The notes under the pieces are model-generated. The model did no database searches. It was not told the DNA's origin and saw nothing but the letters and a program-made list of their open reading frames with translations. From assembly GCF_014192055.1 (NCBI RefSeq), contig NZ_JACHXM010000010.1, forward strand, positions 62,001 to 126,000: DNA of 64,000 bases. The letters are read 5' to 3'. Position numbers and translations under genes: made by a program. The stretch's first letter is position 1. Each line of letters begins with the position of its first letter. Positions 51,647-61,728 of the stretch are shown in pieces. The stretch comes from Halomonas organivorans. GTDB taxonomy: Bacteria; Pseudomonadota; Gammaproteobacteria; Pseudomonadales; Halomonadaceae.

Positions 51647-52843
51647 TCAGGCCTGATCGCCGGACGGCGCCAGCGGTGCCACCTGCCATCCGCCGTCGGC
51701 CTGGACCAGGCGTCGTTGACAGCGGTGTTCCTGCGGGCCGGTGCGCTGCCCCGGCAGCGCCTGGACGACCCGTTCGCCCTGCTGGCGCAGGGCATTGATG
51801 ACCTCGGCCAGGCCATCACCCTCGGCCGGAGCCCAGATGCCATCGTGGCGCGGCTCGCTGGGCGCCAGGGAGGCCAGAAGCTTGAGCTCCAGCGAGAAAC
51901 CGGTGGCCGGCCGGGCGCGGCCGAAGGCGCGGCCGGTGTCATCATAGCGGCCGCCCTTGGCCAGTGCCTGGCCATAGCCGGGTACGTAGGCGGCGAACAT
52001 CATCCCGGTGTGATACTGGTAACCGCGCAGCTCGGCCAGATCGAAGTACAGGTCGACCTCGGGATGTTCGGCGACCACGCCGGCATGCAGGGCACGCAGC
52101 TGGTCCAGCGCCGCGCCCACCGCCTGGGGTGCCTCGGCGAAGGCCTCACGGGCCTGGTCGAGCACCTCGGGGCCGCCGTGCAGCTCGCCCAGCGCGCACA
52201 GCATCGCCGCCAGCGCCGGATCGCTCACGCTCTGCTCGACCCGCGCCGCCAGCTCGCCCGGCGACTTGAGCTCGAGGGCCTCGAACACTGCCTTCTCCTG
52301 CTCGGGGGCCAGCTCGGCGGCCTCCACCAGGCTGCGGTAGATGCCGATGTGGCCCAGCGCCAGGTGCACCTCACCGGCGCCGGCGACCTGCAGGCTGGTC
52401 AGCGCCAGGCGCAAGATCTCCAGGTCGGCCTCCAGGCCGGCATGGCCGAACAGCTCGAGACCAACCTGTACCGGGCTGCGGCCGCCCTGGTGCTGGTCGG
52501 CCTTGGCGCGCAGCACGGTGGTGCAATAGCACAGCCGCACCGGACCCTGGCGCTTCAGGGAGTGGGCATCCATACGCGCGACCTGGGGGGTGACATCGGC
52601 GCTGACGCCCATCATCCGCCCGGTCATCTGGTCGGTCAGCTTGAAGGTCTGCAGATCCAGCTCGGTGCCGGTACCGGTGAGCAGGGAATCCAGAAACTCC
52701 ACCGGAGGCGGCATCACCTGATCGTAGCCCCAGCGATGATAGAGATCGAGCAACGCCCGGCGCAGCTCCTCCATACGGCTGGCCTGAGGCGGCAGTACCT
52801 CGTCCATGCCGTCGGGCAGCAGCCAGCGGTCAGCGATGGTCAT
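51647..52843 (-). CDS. hisZ: ATP phosphoribosyltransferase regulatory subunit
   Basis: This 398-residue class II tRNA-synthetase-like protein is without aminoacylation function. It opens with DRWLLPDGMDEVLPPQA and continues through PPVEFLDSLL and RPATGFSLELKLL. HisZ activates the short-form HisG in histidine synthesis. The gene sits between hflC and purA as in many gammaproteobacteria. AGGAAGA precedes the ATG. Confidence 0.94.
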   Translation of the reverse strand: MTIADRWLLPDGMDEVLPPQASRMEELRRALLDLYHRWGYDQVMPPPVEFLDSLLTGTGTELDLQTFKLTDQMTGRMMGVSADVTPQVARMDAHSLKRQGPVRLCYCTTVLRAKADQHQGGRSPVQVGLELFGHAGLEADLEILRLALTSLQVAGAGEVHLALGHIGIYRSLVEAAELAPEQEKAVFEALELKSPGELAARVEQSVSDPALAAMLCALGELHGGPEVLDQAREAFAEAPQAVGAALDQLRALHAGVVAEHPEVDLYFDLAELRGYQYHTGMMFAAYVPGYGQALAKGGRYDDTGRAFGRARPATGFSLELKLLASLAPSEPRHDGIWAPAEGDGLAEVINALRQQGERVVQALPGQRTGPQEHRCQRRLVQADGGWQVAPLAPSGDQA

Positions 52844-52966
52844 GTCGTTCTTCCTGCAAGACGGTGATTGGCCTTCGGCAAGCCTCGCGGCGTGACATCA
52901 TGGCGGGGGTGCCGGAGGGGATTGCCGGGCAGTGGTGCGGCCACGAAAACCCCGTGGTGAGGCCAC

Positions 52967-52990
52967 AAAAAAACCGGGCCACGCCCGGTT
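52967..52990 (-). terminator. Rho-independent terminator after hflC
   Basis: On the minus strand, the stem AACCGGGC / GCCCGGTT with loop GTG is followed by a run of T residues. It lies about 76 bp past the hflC stop. It separates the hfl operon from hisZ-purA. Confidence 0.9.
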
Positions 52991-53066
52991 ACAGGAGTCT
53001 ATCACGTTTGCCCGCGGGATGAACCCCGAGACGGGGCGACGACACCGCCGCCCCGTGACTCGGTCG

Positions 53067-53951
53067 TCATCCGTCGGTCTGGGCGTTCGGGCTCTTGAGG
53101 TACTGGAAGAAGTCGCTGGACGGATCCAGCACCAGCATGTTGCCGTCGCCCTTGAAGCTGTTGCGATAGGCATCCAGGCTGCGCCAGAAGGAGAAGAACT
53201 CCTGGTCCTTGCCGTAGGCCTCCGAGAAGATAGCCGCGGCCTCGGCATCGCCCTCGCCGCGCAGCGTCTCGGCGCGCTCGTTGGCCTGGGCCAGCAGCAC
53301 CCGACGGCGGCGATCGGCGTTGGCGCGAATGCGCTCGGACTCTTCCTGCCCCTGGGCGCGCCATTCGCGGGCTTCCCGCTCGCGCTCGGAGCGCATCCGC
53401 TCGTACACCGCCGAGGACACGTCCTCGGGCAGGTCGATGCGCTTGACCCGGATGTCGAGAATCGCCACCCCGAGTTCATCGCGCAGGCGCTCGTCGAGAT
53501 CCTCGGTGGGCCCGGTCATCAGCTCGTCGCGCTGCTCGGAGATGATCTGCTGCAGGTTCAGGCGACCGAACTCGTTACGCAGGCTCTCGTCGACCCGCGG
53601 CTGGATCAGCCGCACGGCCTGCAGCTCATCGCCGGCGGTAGCCTCGTAGTAGCGGGTCGGGTTGATCACCTGCCACTTGACGTAGGAGTCGACGATCACC
53701 GCCTTCTGCTCCAGGGTCAGATAGCGGCTGGGATCGGTGTCCAGCGTCAGCACCCGGGTATCGAACTTGCGGATGGTCTGAGTGATCGGGATCTTGGCAT
53801 GCAGCCCCGGCTGGATGTTCTCTTCGACCACCTCACCGAAGCGCAGCTTCACCGCGCGCTCGGTCTCGTCGACCACGTAGAGGCTGTTGCTGGCGAGCCA
53901 GGCCGCGGCGGCCAGGCCGCCGACGATGAGCAGGGAACGGTTATTGATCAT
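53067..53951 (-). CDS. hflC: HflC, FtsH protease modulator
   Basis: This 294-residue inner-membrane protein has one N-terminal transmembrane helix and an SPFH/band 7 domain facing the periplasm. It contains VVDETERAVKLRFGEVVEENIQ, AKIPITQTIRKFDTRVLTLD and the coiled segment REAREWRAQGQEESERIRA. With HflK it forms the cage around FtsH that limits its proteolysis. It starts 2 bp after the hflK stop. Confidence 0.96.
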   Translation of the reverse strand: MINNRSLLIVGGLAAAAWLASNSLYVVDETERAVKLRFGEVVEENIQPGLHAKIPITQTIRKFDTRVLTLDTDPSRYLTLEQKAVIVDSYVKWQVINPTRYYEATAGDELQAVRLIQPRVDESLRNEFGRLNLQQIISEQRDELMTGPTEDLDERLRDELGVAILDIRVKRIDLPEDVSSAVYERMRSEREREAREWRAQGQEESERIRANADRRRRVLLAQANERAETLRGEGDAEAAAIFSEAYGKDQEFFSFWRSLDAYRNSFKGDGNMLVLDPSSDFFQYLKSPNAQTDG

Positions 53952-53953
53952 GA

Positions 53954-55171
53954 TTAACGGCCCTCCCTGCGGATTCCGTTGCTGCTGGAGTTGTTGCTGC
54001 TGTCATTCTCGGACTGGGAAGTCCGCAGGCGCTCGAGCAAGCGGGGATCCAGCGACGAGGCGTCGTCGTTCTGGCCGGCAGCGGCCCCGGTGGTCCCTTG
54101 GCTGAGACGATCCATCGGCAGCACCATCAGCGGCGCCTCGCTGCTCACGTCGACCATCACCTTGGCGGTCTCGCCGTAGACCTCGGACAGGGCGTCGAGA
54201 TAGAGGCGTTCGCGCATGATCGCCGGGGCATCCTGGTACTGGGTCAGCAGCGCATTGAAGCGGTTGGCCTGACCACGCGCCTCGGCCACCACCGACTCGC
54301 GATAGCCCTGCCCCTGCTCGACGATGCGCTGGGCCTCGCCCTGGGCGGCCGGGATCACGGCATTGGCATACGCCAGGGCCTGGTTGATGGTGCGCTGGCG
54401 ATCCTCGCGAGCGCGAATGACATCGTCGAAGGCGTCCTGCACCGCATCGGGCGGCGAAGTGGACTCGACGTTGAGCGTCTGCAGGCGGATGCCGGTGCCG
54501 TAGCTGTCCAGGTAGGACTGCAGGCGGCTGGCCACCGCGGTGCCGAGGATCTCGCGGCCGGAGGTCAGGATGTCGATCATGTCGGTGCCGCCCACCACGT
54601 GGCGCAGCGCGGAGTCCAGAGCGTTCTCCAGCGACAGCTCGGGGTCGCGCACGTTGAGCACGTAGCCGCGCGGATCGGCGACCTGGTACTGGGCCGATAT
54701 CTCGACGGAGACGATGTTCTCGTCCTGGGTCAGCATCGACTGGGTCTGGGTGACCGAGCGCACCCGAGTGACGTTGACCATGCGCACGTCATCGATCAGC
54801 GGTGGGTTCCACTGCAGGCCCGGCGTGACCACTTCCTGGAACTTGCCGAAGCGCAGCACCACACCGCGTTCGGACTGGTCGACCAGGTAGAAACCGGAGG
54901 CGGCCCAGATGGCCAGCGCCACGATCAGCAGCAGGCCCGGCAGCGTGAAGGCGTTACGCGGCTTGCCACCGCCACCGCTGCTTCCGCCGCGCTTGCCGCG
55001 ACCGCCCAGCATGCTGTTCAGCTTGTCCTGAAACTTCTTCAGGGCCTCGTCGAGGTCGGGCGGCCCCTGGTTACCGCCGCCGCGGTTGCCCCCGCCACCG
55101 TTACCGCCTCGGCGCCCGCCCCCGCTCCAGGGGTCGTGCTGGTTGCCGCCACCGGGCTCATTCCAGGCCAT
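53954..55171 (-). CDS. hflK: HflK, FtsH protease modulator
   Basis: This 405-residue SPFH/band 7 protein has the typical Gly/Asn-rich N-terminus (MAWNEPGGGNQHDPWSGGGR), one transmembrane helix (TLPGLLLIVALAIWAASGFYLV) and VDQSERGVVLRFGKFQEVV. The C-terminus is Ser/Asn-rich. The ATG at 55171 gives the standard HflK N-terminus. It pairs with HflC in the membrane complex that modulates FtsH. Confidence 0.96.
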   Translation of the reverse strand: MAWNEPGGGNQHDPWSGGGRRGGNGGGGNRGGGNQGPPDLDEALKKFQDKLNSMLGGRGKRGGSSGGGGKPRNAFTLPGLLLIVALAIWAASGFYLVDQSERGVVLRFGKFQEVVTPGLQWNPPLIDDVRMVNVTRVRSVTQTQSMLTQDENIVSVEISAQYQVADPRGYVLNVRDPELSLENALDSALRHVVGGTDMIDILTSGREILGTAVASRLQSYLDSYGTGIRLQTLNVESTSPPDAVQDAFDDVIRAREDRQRTINQALAYANAVIPAAQGEAQRIVEQGQGYRESVVAEARGQANRFNALLTQYQDAPAIMRERLYLDALSEVYGETAKVMVDVSSEAPLMVLPMDRLSQGTTGAAAGQNDDASSLDPRLLERLRTSQSENDSSNNSSSNGIRREGR

Positions 55172-55312
55172 ACGTCGTCTCCAGTCTACGTTGCATTCCG
55201 TCGCGCTTTCGCGCGCCGGGCATCGGTTGCGATCCTTGTGGTGCCGGCCCTCACTGGGCCACCGGCACCCGAAGGCGACTTCTTTCATTTTCCGCGGCGC
55301 ACTGCCCGCGAC

Positions 55313-56629
55313 TCACTGCTCCCAGAGCGGGCGCTCCTGCAGGGCCTCCGGCAGGTAGTCGTCGGCGCGCTCGCCGAGCCGTGCCATGAGCTGCAGGAAG
55401 TCACGCCGCGGCAGGCGCACCTCCAGCAGGGTATGCCCCATGTCGTCGAAACGCTCTTCGCGTACCGCCCCCAGTTCGTGCAGGCCGGCCCGCAGCTTGC
55501 CCTGCTGCGGCTCCAGGGAGATGTCGAAGTCGATGATGTCATCGGCCAGGCACTCGGAGAGCGCCTGCTCGAACAGCTCCAGTCCCTTGCCGTCTCGCGC
55601 CGACAGCCACACCGTCTCGGGGCGGCCATCGGCACCGCGCTCGATGCGCGGGGCACTGTCGAACAGATCGATCTTGTTCATCACCTTGAGCGTCGGCACC
55701 TCCAGGGCCCCGATCTCGTCCAGCACCTCTTCCACCTGGCTCACGTTGAGTTCGCGATCCGGATCGGCCGCATCGATCACGTGGACCAGCAGGCTGGCCT
55801 CGGCGGCCTCCTGCAAGGTGGCCTGGAAGGCTTCCACCAGCTTGTGCGGCAGGTGACGAATGAAGCCGACGGTATCGGCCAGCACCACTGGCCCCACGTC
55901 CTCGACCTCCAGACGTCGCAGCGTCGGGTCGAGGGTAGCGAACAGCTGGTCGGCCGCATAGACCCTAGAAGCGGTCAGGGCGTTGAACAGCGTCGATTTG
56001 CCGGCGTTGGTATAGCCGACCAGCGAGACGCTGGGAATCTCGGCCCGCGAGCGCGCACGACGATTCTGGTTACGCTGGCTGCGCACCTTGTCGAGTCGCT
56101 TGTGAATCGCCTTGATACGCGCCCGCAGCAGCCGGCGGTCGGTCTCGAGCTGGGTCTCGCCCGGCCCGCGCAGGCCGATGCCGCCCTTCTGACGCTCCAG
56201 GTGGGTCCAGCCGCGCACCAGCCGGGTCGACATGTACTCGAGCTGGGCCAGCTCCACCTGCAGCTTGCCCTCGTGGGTCCGCGCCCGCTGGGCGAAGATG
56301 TCGAGGATCAAGCCGGTACGGTCGAGCACGCGACACTTGAGCGACTGCTCGAGGTTGCGTTCCTGGGAAGGGCTCAAGGCGTGGTTGAAGATCACCAGCT
56401 CGGCCTTGTGGACCTGCAAGGCATCGCGCAACTCCTCGACCTTGCCCGAGCCGATGAAGGCCCGGGGGTCGGGACGGTTGCGCGACCCGGTCAGCAGGGT
56501 GGCCGGCTCTGCACCGGCCGAGCGCACCAGCTCGAGAAACTCGCCGGCGTCTTCTCGCTCTTGTTCGTCCTGAAAGTCTACATGGACGAGAACCGCCGTC
56601 TCACCGGCGTCGGGACGTTCGAAAAACAA
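55313..56629 (-). CDS. hflX: Ribosome-associated GTPase HflX
   Basis: This 438-residue GTPase splits or rescues ribosomes under stress. The N-terminal HflX domain includes TLLTGSRNRPDPRAFIGSGKVEEL and GGIGLRGPGETQLETDRR. The G domain follows with G1 GYTNAGKST, G3 ADTVGFI and G4 NKID. It lies 8 bp downstream of hfq, as in E. coli. Confidence 0.96.
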   Translation of the reverse strand: MFFERPDAGETAVLVHVDFQDEQEREDAGEFLELVRSAGAEPATLLTGSRNRPDPRAFIGSGKVEELRDALQVHKAELVIFNHALSPSQERNLEQSLKCRVLDRTGLILDIFAQRARTHEGKLQVELAQLEYMSTRLVRGWTHLERQKGGIGLRGPGETQLETDRRLLRARIKAIHKRLDKVRSQRNQNRRARSRAEIPSVSLVGYTNAGKSTLFNALTASRVYAADQLFATLDPTLRRLEVEDVGPVVLADTVGFIRHLPHKLVEAFQATLQEAAEASLLVHVIDAADPDRELNVSQVEEVLDEIGALEVPTLKVMNKIDLFDSAPRIERGADGRPETVWLSARDGKGLELFEQALSECLADDIIDFDISLEPQQGKLRAGLHELGAVREERFDDMGHTLLEVRLPRRDFLQLMARLGERADDYLPEALQERPLWEQ

Positions 56630-56637
56630 TCAATACC

Positions 56638-56889
56638 TCACGCGTTGCTATCCGACTGCGCTCCGGCGTCGGGGGCCGGCAGCCGCACGTTGCGCGACGG
56701 CACGACCGTGGAGATGGCGTGCTTGTAGACCATCTGACTGACGGTGTTGCGCAGCAGGATCACGAATTGGTCGAAGGATTCGATCTGGCCCTGCAGCTTG
56801 ATGCCGTTGACCAGGAAGATCGATACCGGAATGCGCTCCTTGCGCAGGATGTTCAGGTACGGATCTTGAAGGGACTGCCCTTTGGACAT
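56638..56889 (-). CDS. hfq: RNA chaperone Hfq
   Basis: This 83-residue Sm-like protein has the Hfq core [20 protein letters not shown], then [19 protein letters not shown] and the RNA-binding [12 protein letters not shown] motif. The C-terminal tail is short (about 15 residues, against some 35 in E. coli Hfq) and ends in a Ser/Asp/Asn-rich stretch. The ATG at 56889 has AGGGAGAG upstream and begins the conserved N-terminus. It lies between miaA and hflX. Confidence 0.97.
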   Translation of the reverse strand: MSKGQSLQDPYLNILRKERIPVSIFLVNGIKLQGQIESFDQFVILLRNTVSQMVYKHAISTVVPSRNVRLPAPDAGAQSDSNA

Positions 56890-57004
56890 GTTGCTCTCCC
56901 TGAATTGTTTCTGGAGTTGATCATTCTGTGCTCGCCCCGTCCGGGGGCGACACGGGTTAACCGATGGGCTCGATCGTACGGCCACTCGAAACGACCATCT
57001 TACG

Positions 57005-57958
57005 CTAAGTCCCGAATTCGCGCACCAGTTTCAGGACCTCGGCGAAGGGATCGGCTCCCAGGCTGTCGACCCAGTGCAGGCCCGGCCAGCCGCGCATCCA
57101 GGTCAGCTGTCGCTTGGCCAGTTGCCGGGTCGCCACGATGCCCCGGTGGCGAAAGGTCGCATGGTCGACGTCGCCGGCCAGGTACTCCCACCCCTGACGA
57201 TAGCCGACACTCTTCAGCGACGGCAGCCCGGGATCCAGGTCGCCTCGTGCGCGCAGGGCGGCGACCTCGTCGAGGAAGCCACCCGCCAGCATGGCATCGA
57301 AGCGAGCGGCAATGCGTTCGTGCAGCACGGCCCGGTCGTTGGGGGCGAGCCCTATCGACAGCGTGCGCCAGGGAAAGGTTTCCGGACGCTGCTCCGCCCA
57401 CAGCTCGGACAGCGAACGCCCACTGACTCGATATACCTCCAGCGCCCGCATCAGGCGCTGGGGATCGTTGGGGTGGATGCGCTCGGCGGCGGCGGGATCG
57501 ACCCTCGCCAGCTCGGCATGCAGCGCGCCCAGCCCGTCGCGGTCGGCCTCTCGTTCCAGCGCCGCACGCACCGCCGGGTCCGCCGACGGCAGGTTGGCGA
57601 CGCCCTCGACCAGGCGCTGGAAATACATCATGGTGCCGCCCACCAGCAGCGGCACCTTGCCCCGCGCCGTGATCTCGGCCATCTCGCGGCGCGCGTCCTC
57701 GCGGAATTCCGCCGCCGAGTAGGGATCGGCCGGATCGCGGATATCAATCAGTCGATGCGGCGCGCGGGCCAGCTCATCGGCCGACGGCTTGGCACTACCG
57801 ATATCCAGGCCGCGATAGACCATCGCCGAGTCGACGCTGATCAGCTCACAGCCCAGCCGCTCGTGCAACGCGATAGCCAGGTCGGTCTTGCCGGCGGCGG
57901 TGGGGCCCATCAGGAAGATGGCGGGTGGGCGGGTATCGGGCATGGGGTGTTCTGTCAT
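57005..57958 (-). CDS. miaA: tRNA dimethylallyltransferase
   Basis: This 317-residue enzyme adds the isopentenyl group to A37 of tRNAs. It has the P-loop [13 protein letters not shown], the conserved [20 protein letters not shown] and the [10 protein letters not shown] motif. The ATG at 57958 has AAGAGA before it, and an internal ATG at 57943 is the alternative. It is followed by hfq after about 115 bp, a stretch that in other gammaproteobacteria holds hfq promoters. Confidence 0.96.
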   Translation of the reverse strand: MTEHPMPDTRPPAIFLMGPTAAGKTDLAIALHERLGCELISVDSAMVYRGLDIGSAKPSADELARAPHRLIDIRDPADPYSAAEFREDARREMAEITARGKVPLLVGGTMMYFQRLVEGVANLPSADPAVRAALEREADRDGLGALHAELARVDPAAAERIHPNDPQRLMRALEVYRVSGRSLSELWAEQRPETFPWRTLSIGLAPNDRAVLHERIAARFDAMLAGGFLDEVAALRARGDLDPGLPSLKSVGYRQGWEYLAGDVDHATFRHRGIVATRQLAKRQLTWMRGWPGLHWVDSLGADPFAEVLKLVREFGT

Positions 57959-58068
57959 TCTCTTGGCTTAGCGTGAAAAGGCGCCCGGCAGCGGCCTTCG
58001 ACATGCCGGCTCATCAGGGACACAGTCTGCCCCTGGCACTGATCGACATGCGGATGGCTCACTGACCG

Positions 58069-60045
58069 TTATTGCCCCCTGAGGAAGAGGCGGTCCAGTT
58101 CCTTCATGCCCAGCTCGGTCCAGGTGGGTCGGCCATGGTTGCACTGGCCGCTGCGCTCGGTGATCTCCATGTCACGCAGCAGGGCGTTCATCTCCTCCAC
58201 CGTGAGCTGGCGGTTGGCGCGCACGCTGCCGTGGCAGGCCATGGTCGAGAGCAGCTCGTTGATGTGCGCCTCCAGTCGGTCCGAGCGGCCGTAGCGCTCG
58301 AGGTCGCCGAGCATGTCACGGATCAGCGGCTCGACGTCGGCATCGACCAGCAGGGTCGGCACCTGACGCACCAGCAGCGTCTCGGGGCCAGCCACGTCGA
58401 GCTCCACGCCGAGCCTGGCGAAGGCCTCGTGCTCGGCCTCGGCGGTGGCCACCTCGGCGGCGCTGGCGGCCAGCGAGACCGGCACCAGCAGCGGCTGCGC
58501 CTCGAGCGCGCCTCCATGCACCTGGGTCTTCATGCGCTCGTAGACGATCCGCTCGTGGGCGGCGTGCATGTCGACGATCACCATGCCGCGCTCGGTCTGG
58601 GAGAGGATATAGACGCCGTGGAGCTGGGCCACGGCGTAGCCCAGCGGCGGCGCCTTGGTGGCGTCTGCCTCGGGCATCGCCGGGCGCGGCGCGACCTGGG
58701 GCTGGCTCGGGTAGTTCGACGTCGCCTGGCGCGCGGCGAGCGCCACATCCGCGGCGGTGCCGCCGGCACCCGGCGCGGCGGGCTGGGGCGTCAGCAGGCT
58801 CTCCTCGTGCTCGGGGTGCAGCGCCCGATAGCCTTCCATGAAGGCCCGCACCCGGTCCGGCGTCACCTTCTGCTCCCCGCTCTCCTCGCGGCCGTGCAGC
58901 GCCATGGGCTGCTGCTGCCAGGCGGCCTGGGGCGCGGCCTCGCGCACTTCGCCCGTGGCTGCCGCCAACGGCTCGCCCGGGGTCTCGGCGTCCTGCCCGC
59001 CCGCCCCTTCGCCGTCAGGCGTCGCCCCGGCCCGAGCCTCGCCCAGCGCCCGGTGCAGGCTGGAGAACAGGAAGTCGTGGACCATCCGCCCGTCGCGGAA
59101 GCGTACCTCGTGCTTGGTGGGATGGACGTTGACGTCGACCACCGTGGGATCCACCTCGAGATAAAGCACGAACACCGGATGGCGGCCGTGAAACAGCACG
59201 TCACGGTAGGCCTGACGGATGGCATGGGCCACCAGACGGTCGCGGACCACTCGGCCGTTGACGAAGAAATACTGCTGGTCGGCCTGGGCCCGGGAGTGCG
59301 TGGGCAGCCCCACCCAACCCCACAGGCGCAGCCCGCCGGTCTCGATGTCCAGGTGCAGGGCATTCTCCAGGAAGGCCTTGCCTAGCAGCGCCTGGAGACG
59401 CCGCTCGTGGCCCACCAGATCGCCGCCGGGACGCAGCTGGTGGATGGTCTTCTGGTTATGGCGCAGCACCCAGCCGACGTCGAGCCGCGACAGCGCCTGG
59501 CGGCGGAACGCCTCCTCGACGTGGCCGAACTCGGTCTTCTCGGTGCGCAGGAACTTGCGCCGAGCCGGGGTATTGAAGAACAGGTCGCGCACCGTCACCG
59601 AGGTGCCCCGCGGGTGCGGCGAGGGCGTGACCCTGGGCTCCATGCGCCGCCCCTCGACCACCACCCGCCAGCCGCCGGTGGGGTCGTCATGGACGTTGGA
59701 GACAAGTTCGAGGCGCGACACCGAGCTGACCGAGGCCAGCGCCTCGCCGCGAAAGCCCAGGCTGGCCACGCCCTCCAGATCCTCCAGCGAAGCGATCTTG
59801 CTGGTGGCATGACGCGACAGCGCCAGCGGCAGGTCGTCCTCGCCAATGCCGCCGCCGTCGTCGCGCACGCGAATCAGCCGCGCGCCGCCGGCCTCGAGCT
59901 CGACCTCGACGCGACCGGCGCCGGCGTCGATGGCGTTCTCGATCAGCTCCTTGACCACCGAAGCCGGCCGCTCCACCACCTCACCGGCGGCGATCTGGTT
60001 GGCCAGTCGGGGGTCGAGGATCCGGATGGGTTGGCTGTCTGTCAT
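58069..60045 (-). CDS. mutL: DNA mismatch repair protein MutL
   Basis: This 658-residue protein has a GHKL ATPase domain at the N-terminus ([45 protein letters not shown]) and a C-terminal dimerisation domain after a Pro/Ala-rich linker. The C-terminal part carries [12 protein letters not shown], a variant of the DQHA-x2-E-x4-E metal-site motif of endonuclease-type MutL, with CNHGRP near the end. E. coli MutL lacks this motif, so this host may nick DNA with MutL rather than MutH. Confidence 0.96.
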   Translation of the reverse strand: MTDSQPIRILDPRLANQIAAGEVVERPASVVKELIENAIDAGAGRVEVELEAGGARLIRVRDDGGGIGEDDLPLALSRHATSKIASLEDLEGVASLGFRGEALASVSSVSRLELVSNVHDDPTGGWRVVVEGRRMEPRVTPSPHPRGTSVTVRDLFFNTPARRKFLRTEKTEFGHVEEAFRRQALSRLDVGWVLRHNQKTIHQLRPGGDLVGHERRLQALLGKAFLENALHLDIETGGLRLWGWVGLPTHSRAQADQQYFFVNGRVVRDRLVAHAIRQAYRDVLFHGRHPVFVLYLEVDPTVVDVNVHPTKHEVRFRDGRMVHDFLFSSLHRALGEARAGATPDGEGAGGQDAETPGEPLAAATGEVREAAPQAAWQQQPMALHGREESGEQKVTPDRVRAFMEGYRALHPEHEESLLTPQPAAPGAGGTAADVALAARQATSNYPSQPQVAPRPAMPEADATKAPPLGYAVAQLHGVYILSQTERGMVIVDMHAAHERIVYERMKTQVHGGALEAQPLLVPVSLAASAAEVATAEAEHEAFARLGVELDVAGPETLLVRQVPTLLVDADVEPLIRDMLGDLERYGRSDRLEAHINELLSTMACHGSVRANRQLTVEEMNALLRDMEITERSGQCNHGRPTWTELGMKELDRLFLRGQ

Positions 60046-60060
60046 ATCACTCCCTATGAG

Positions 60061-60130
60061 CTGGAAGCTGGAAGCTGGAAGCTGGAAGCTGGAAGCTGGA
60101 AGCTGGAAGCTGGAAGCTGGAAGCTGGAAG
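60061..60130. repeat. Ten-copy 7-bp tandem repeat (CTGGAAG)n
   Basis: Exactly ten perfect copies of CTGGAAG fill 70 bp in the gap between amiC and mutL, just upstream of the mutL start. The unit of 7 reads as the same heptapeptide (LEAGSWK, permuted) in all three frames of the + strand. About 45 bp downstream, GCTTCCAGCTT (60177-60187) is complementary to the array, so a stem-loop can form. Short tandem repeats of this kind change length easily. Confidence 0.95.
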
Positions 60131-60276
60131 GCAACATGGGGCCTCCAGAATCCGAGTCAAGAGGGTTTTCTTCAAGCTTCCAGCTTACGGCCGCGAAGCG
60201 GACGATCTTCCAGCTCCAGGCGAAGCCCGGTTCTTCCAGGCGCGCAGCGCCGCTCTTCGAGCGTCAAGCTGCGCGC

Positions 60277-61728
60277 TCATGAACTGGGTATCCGCAGCAC
60301 CTGCCCGACGCGAATGACGTCGCCGTTGAGCTCGTTGACCTGGCGCAGCTGGGCCACCGGCACGCCGTGGCGGGCGGCAATCTCGGAAAGGGTATCGCCG
60401 GGCTGGATGCGGTATTCGTCGCCGCCGGTACTCCGCCCCTGGTCGCGCTGCCAGGCCAGCAGGCTGGCCGGCGGCGGGTTGCGGCGGAAGTGGGCCTGCA
60501 CGCCGCCAAATACCGCATCCATCATGCGCTCCTGATAGTTGGGGTCGCGCAGCCGACGCTCTTCCTGAGGATTGGAGATGAAACCGGTCTCGACCAGCAG
60601 CGACGGGATATCCGGCGACTTGAGCACCACGAAGCCGGCCTGCTCGACCCGCGACTTGTGCAGATCGTTGATCCGCCCCAACCGGTCGAGCACCTGGCCA
60701 CCGATGGTCAGCGAATCGTTGAGGGTCGCAGTCATGGTCAGGTCAAGCAGCACGCCGCGCAGCACCTCGTCCTTGTCGTCCAGCGACAGATTGCCATCCA
60801 CGCCGCCGATCAGGTCGGAGCGATTCTCCGTGGCAGCCAGCCACTGGGCCGTCTCGGAGGTCGCCCCGCTCTGCGACAGGGCAAACACGGAACTGCCATG
60901 GGGGCGCGGGCTGCGGAAGGCGTCCGCGTGAATGGAGACGAAGAAGTCGGCCTTCTGTTCGCGGGCGATGCGGGTCCGCTGGCGCAGGCCCACGTAGTAG
61001 TCACCGTCGCGGATCATCACCGCCTTGAAGCCCTCGGCGGCATCGATCTTGCGCGCCAGGCGCCGCGCCATCTCCAGCACCACGTCCTTCTCGCGGGTGC
61101 CGCTGGGGCCCGAGGCGCCGGGATCCTCACCGCCGTGGCCGGCATCCACGGCGATGATGATATCGCGCTTGGGATGCGGCTGGGCGGGCTCGCGCGTCGG
61201 CATCACCGCGGCCGGATCGCGCCCCTGTACCTTCGCCTGGGCCTGGGCACGGTCGGCGGCGATCTCCTGGTCGCGGATCATCGCTTCGATGGGATCGATC
61301 GGATCCTCCACCGCGCTCTCGCCTGGATACTCGAGATCGACCACCAGACGATGCCCGTACTGTTCGTTGGGTGCCAGCGTGAAGTGGCGCGGCTCGATCG
61401 CCCGGTTCAGCTCCAGCACCACCCGCAGGTCGTCGCCATGGCGCACGCCGGTGCGCACTTCACTGATGGCGCTGCCGTCAAGGTCGAGGCGATTCACATC
61501 GGCGGCCAGGCGGGTATCCGCCAGATCGATGACCAGCCGACGTGGGTCGTCGAGGCTGAACACCTGGGCATCGGCGGGCGATGAAAGGTCGAAGACCAGG
61601 CGGGCATGGTCCGGTGCCGCCCACAGGCGCAGGTTGTCGACGCTGGCCGCCAGAGCGCAGGACGGGGCCAGCAGTGCCAGTGACAGGAGGCCGCCGAGCA
61701 GGCGGCGAGACAGGACTCCCTTCCTCAT
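60277..61728 (-). CDS. amiC: N-acetylmuramoyl-L-alanine amidase with AMIN and LysM domains
   Basis: This 483-residue exported cell-wall amidase has a signal peptide (LLGGLLSLALLAPSCALA) and an N-terminal AMIN domain (about 25-135, LRLWAAPDHARLVFDLS). The Amidase_3 zinc domain follows, with IIIAVDAGHGGEDPGA, the second metal Glu in TREKDVVLEMAR, and SIHADAF, ending SLLVETGFISNP. A C-terminal LysM domain (YRIQPGDTLSEIAARHGV) completes it. LysM at the end is the AmiB/AmiC layout of pseudomonads. It overlaps tsaE by 4 bp and should split septal peptidoglycan during division. Confidence 0.93.
   Translation of the reverse strand: MRKGVLSRRLLGGLLSLALLAPSCALAASVDNLRLWAAPDHARLVFDLSSPADAQVFSLDDPRRLVIDLADTRLAADVNRLDLDGSAISEVRTGVRHGDDLRVVLELNRAIEPRHFTLAPNEQYGHRLVVDLEYPGESAVEDPIDPIEAMIRDQEIAADRAQAQAKVQGRDPAAVMPTREPAQPHPKRDIIIAVDAGHGGEDPGASGPSGTREKDVVLEMARRLARKIDAAEGFKAVMIRDGDYYVGLRQRTRIAREQKADFFVSIHADAFRSPRPHGSSVFALSQSGATSETAQWLAATENRSDLIGGVDGNLSLDDKDEVLRGVLLDLTMTATLNDSLTIGGQVLDRLGRINDLHKSRVEQAGFVVLKSPDIPSLLVETGFISNPQEERRLRDPNYQERMMDAVFGGVQAHFRRNPPPASLLAWQRDQGRSTGGDEYRIQPGDTLSEIAARHGVPVAQLRQVNELNGDVIRVGQVLRIPSS

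Noticed and set aside
60061..60130. CRISPR array or minisatellite-encoded peptide
   Set aside because: The unit is 7 bp with no spacers, so it is not CRISPR. The repeating heptapeptide read in open frames comes from the 7-bp period and has no start site or gene context of its own.
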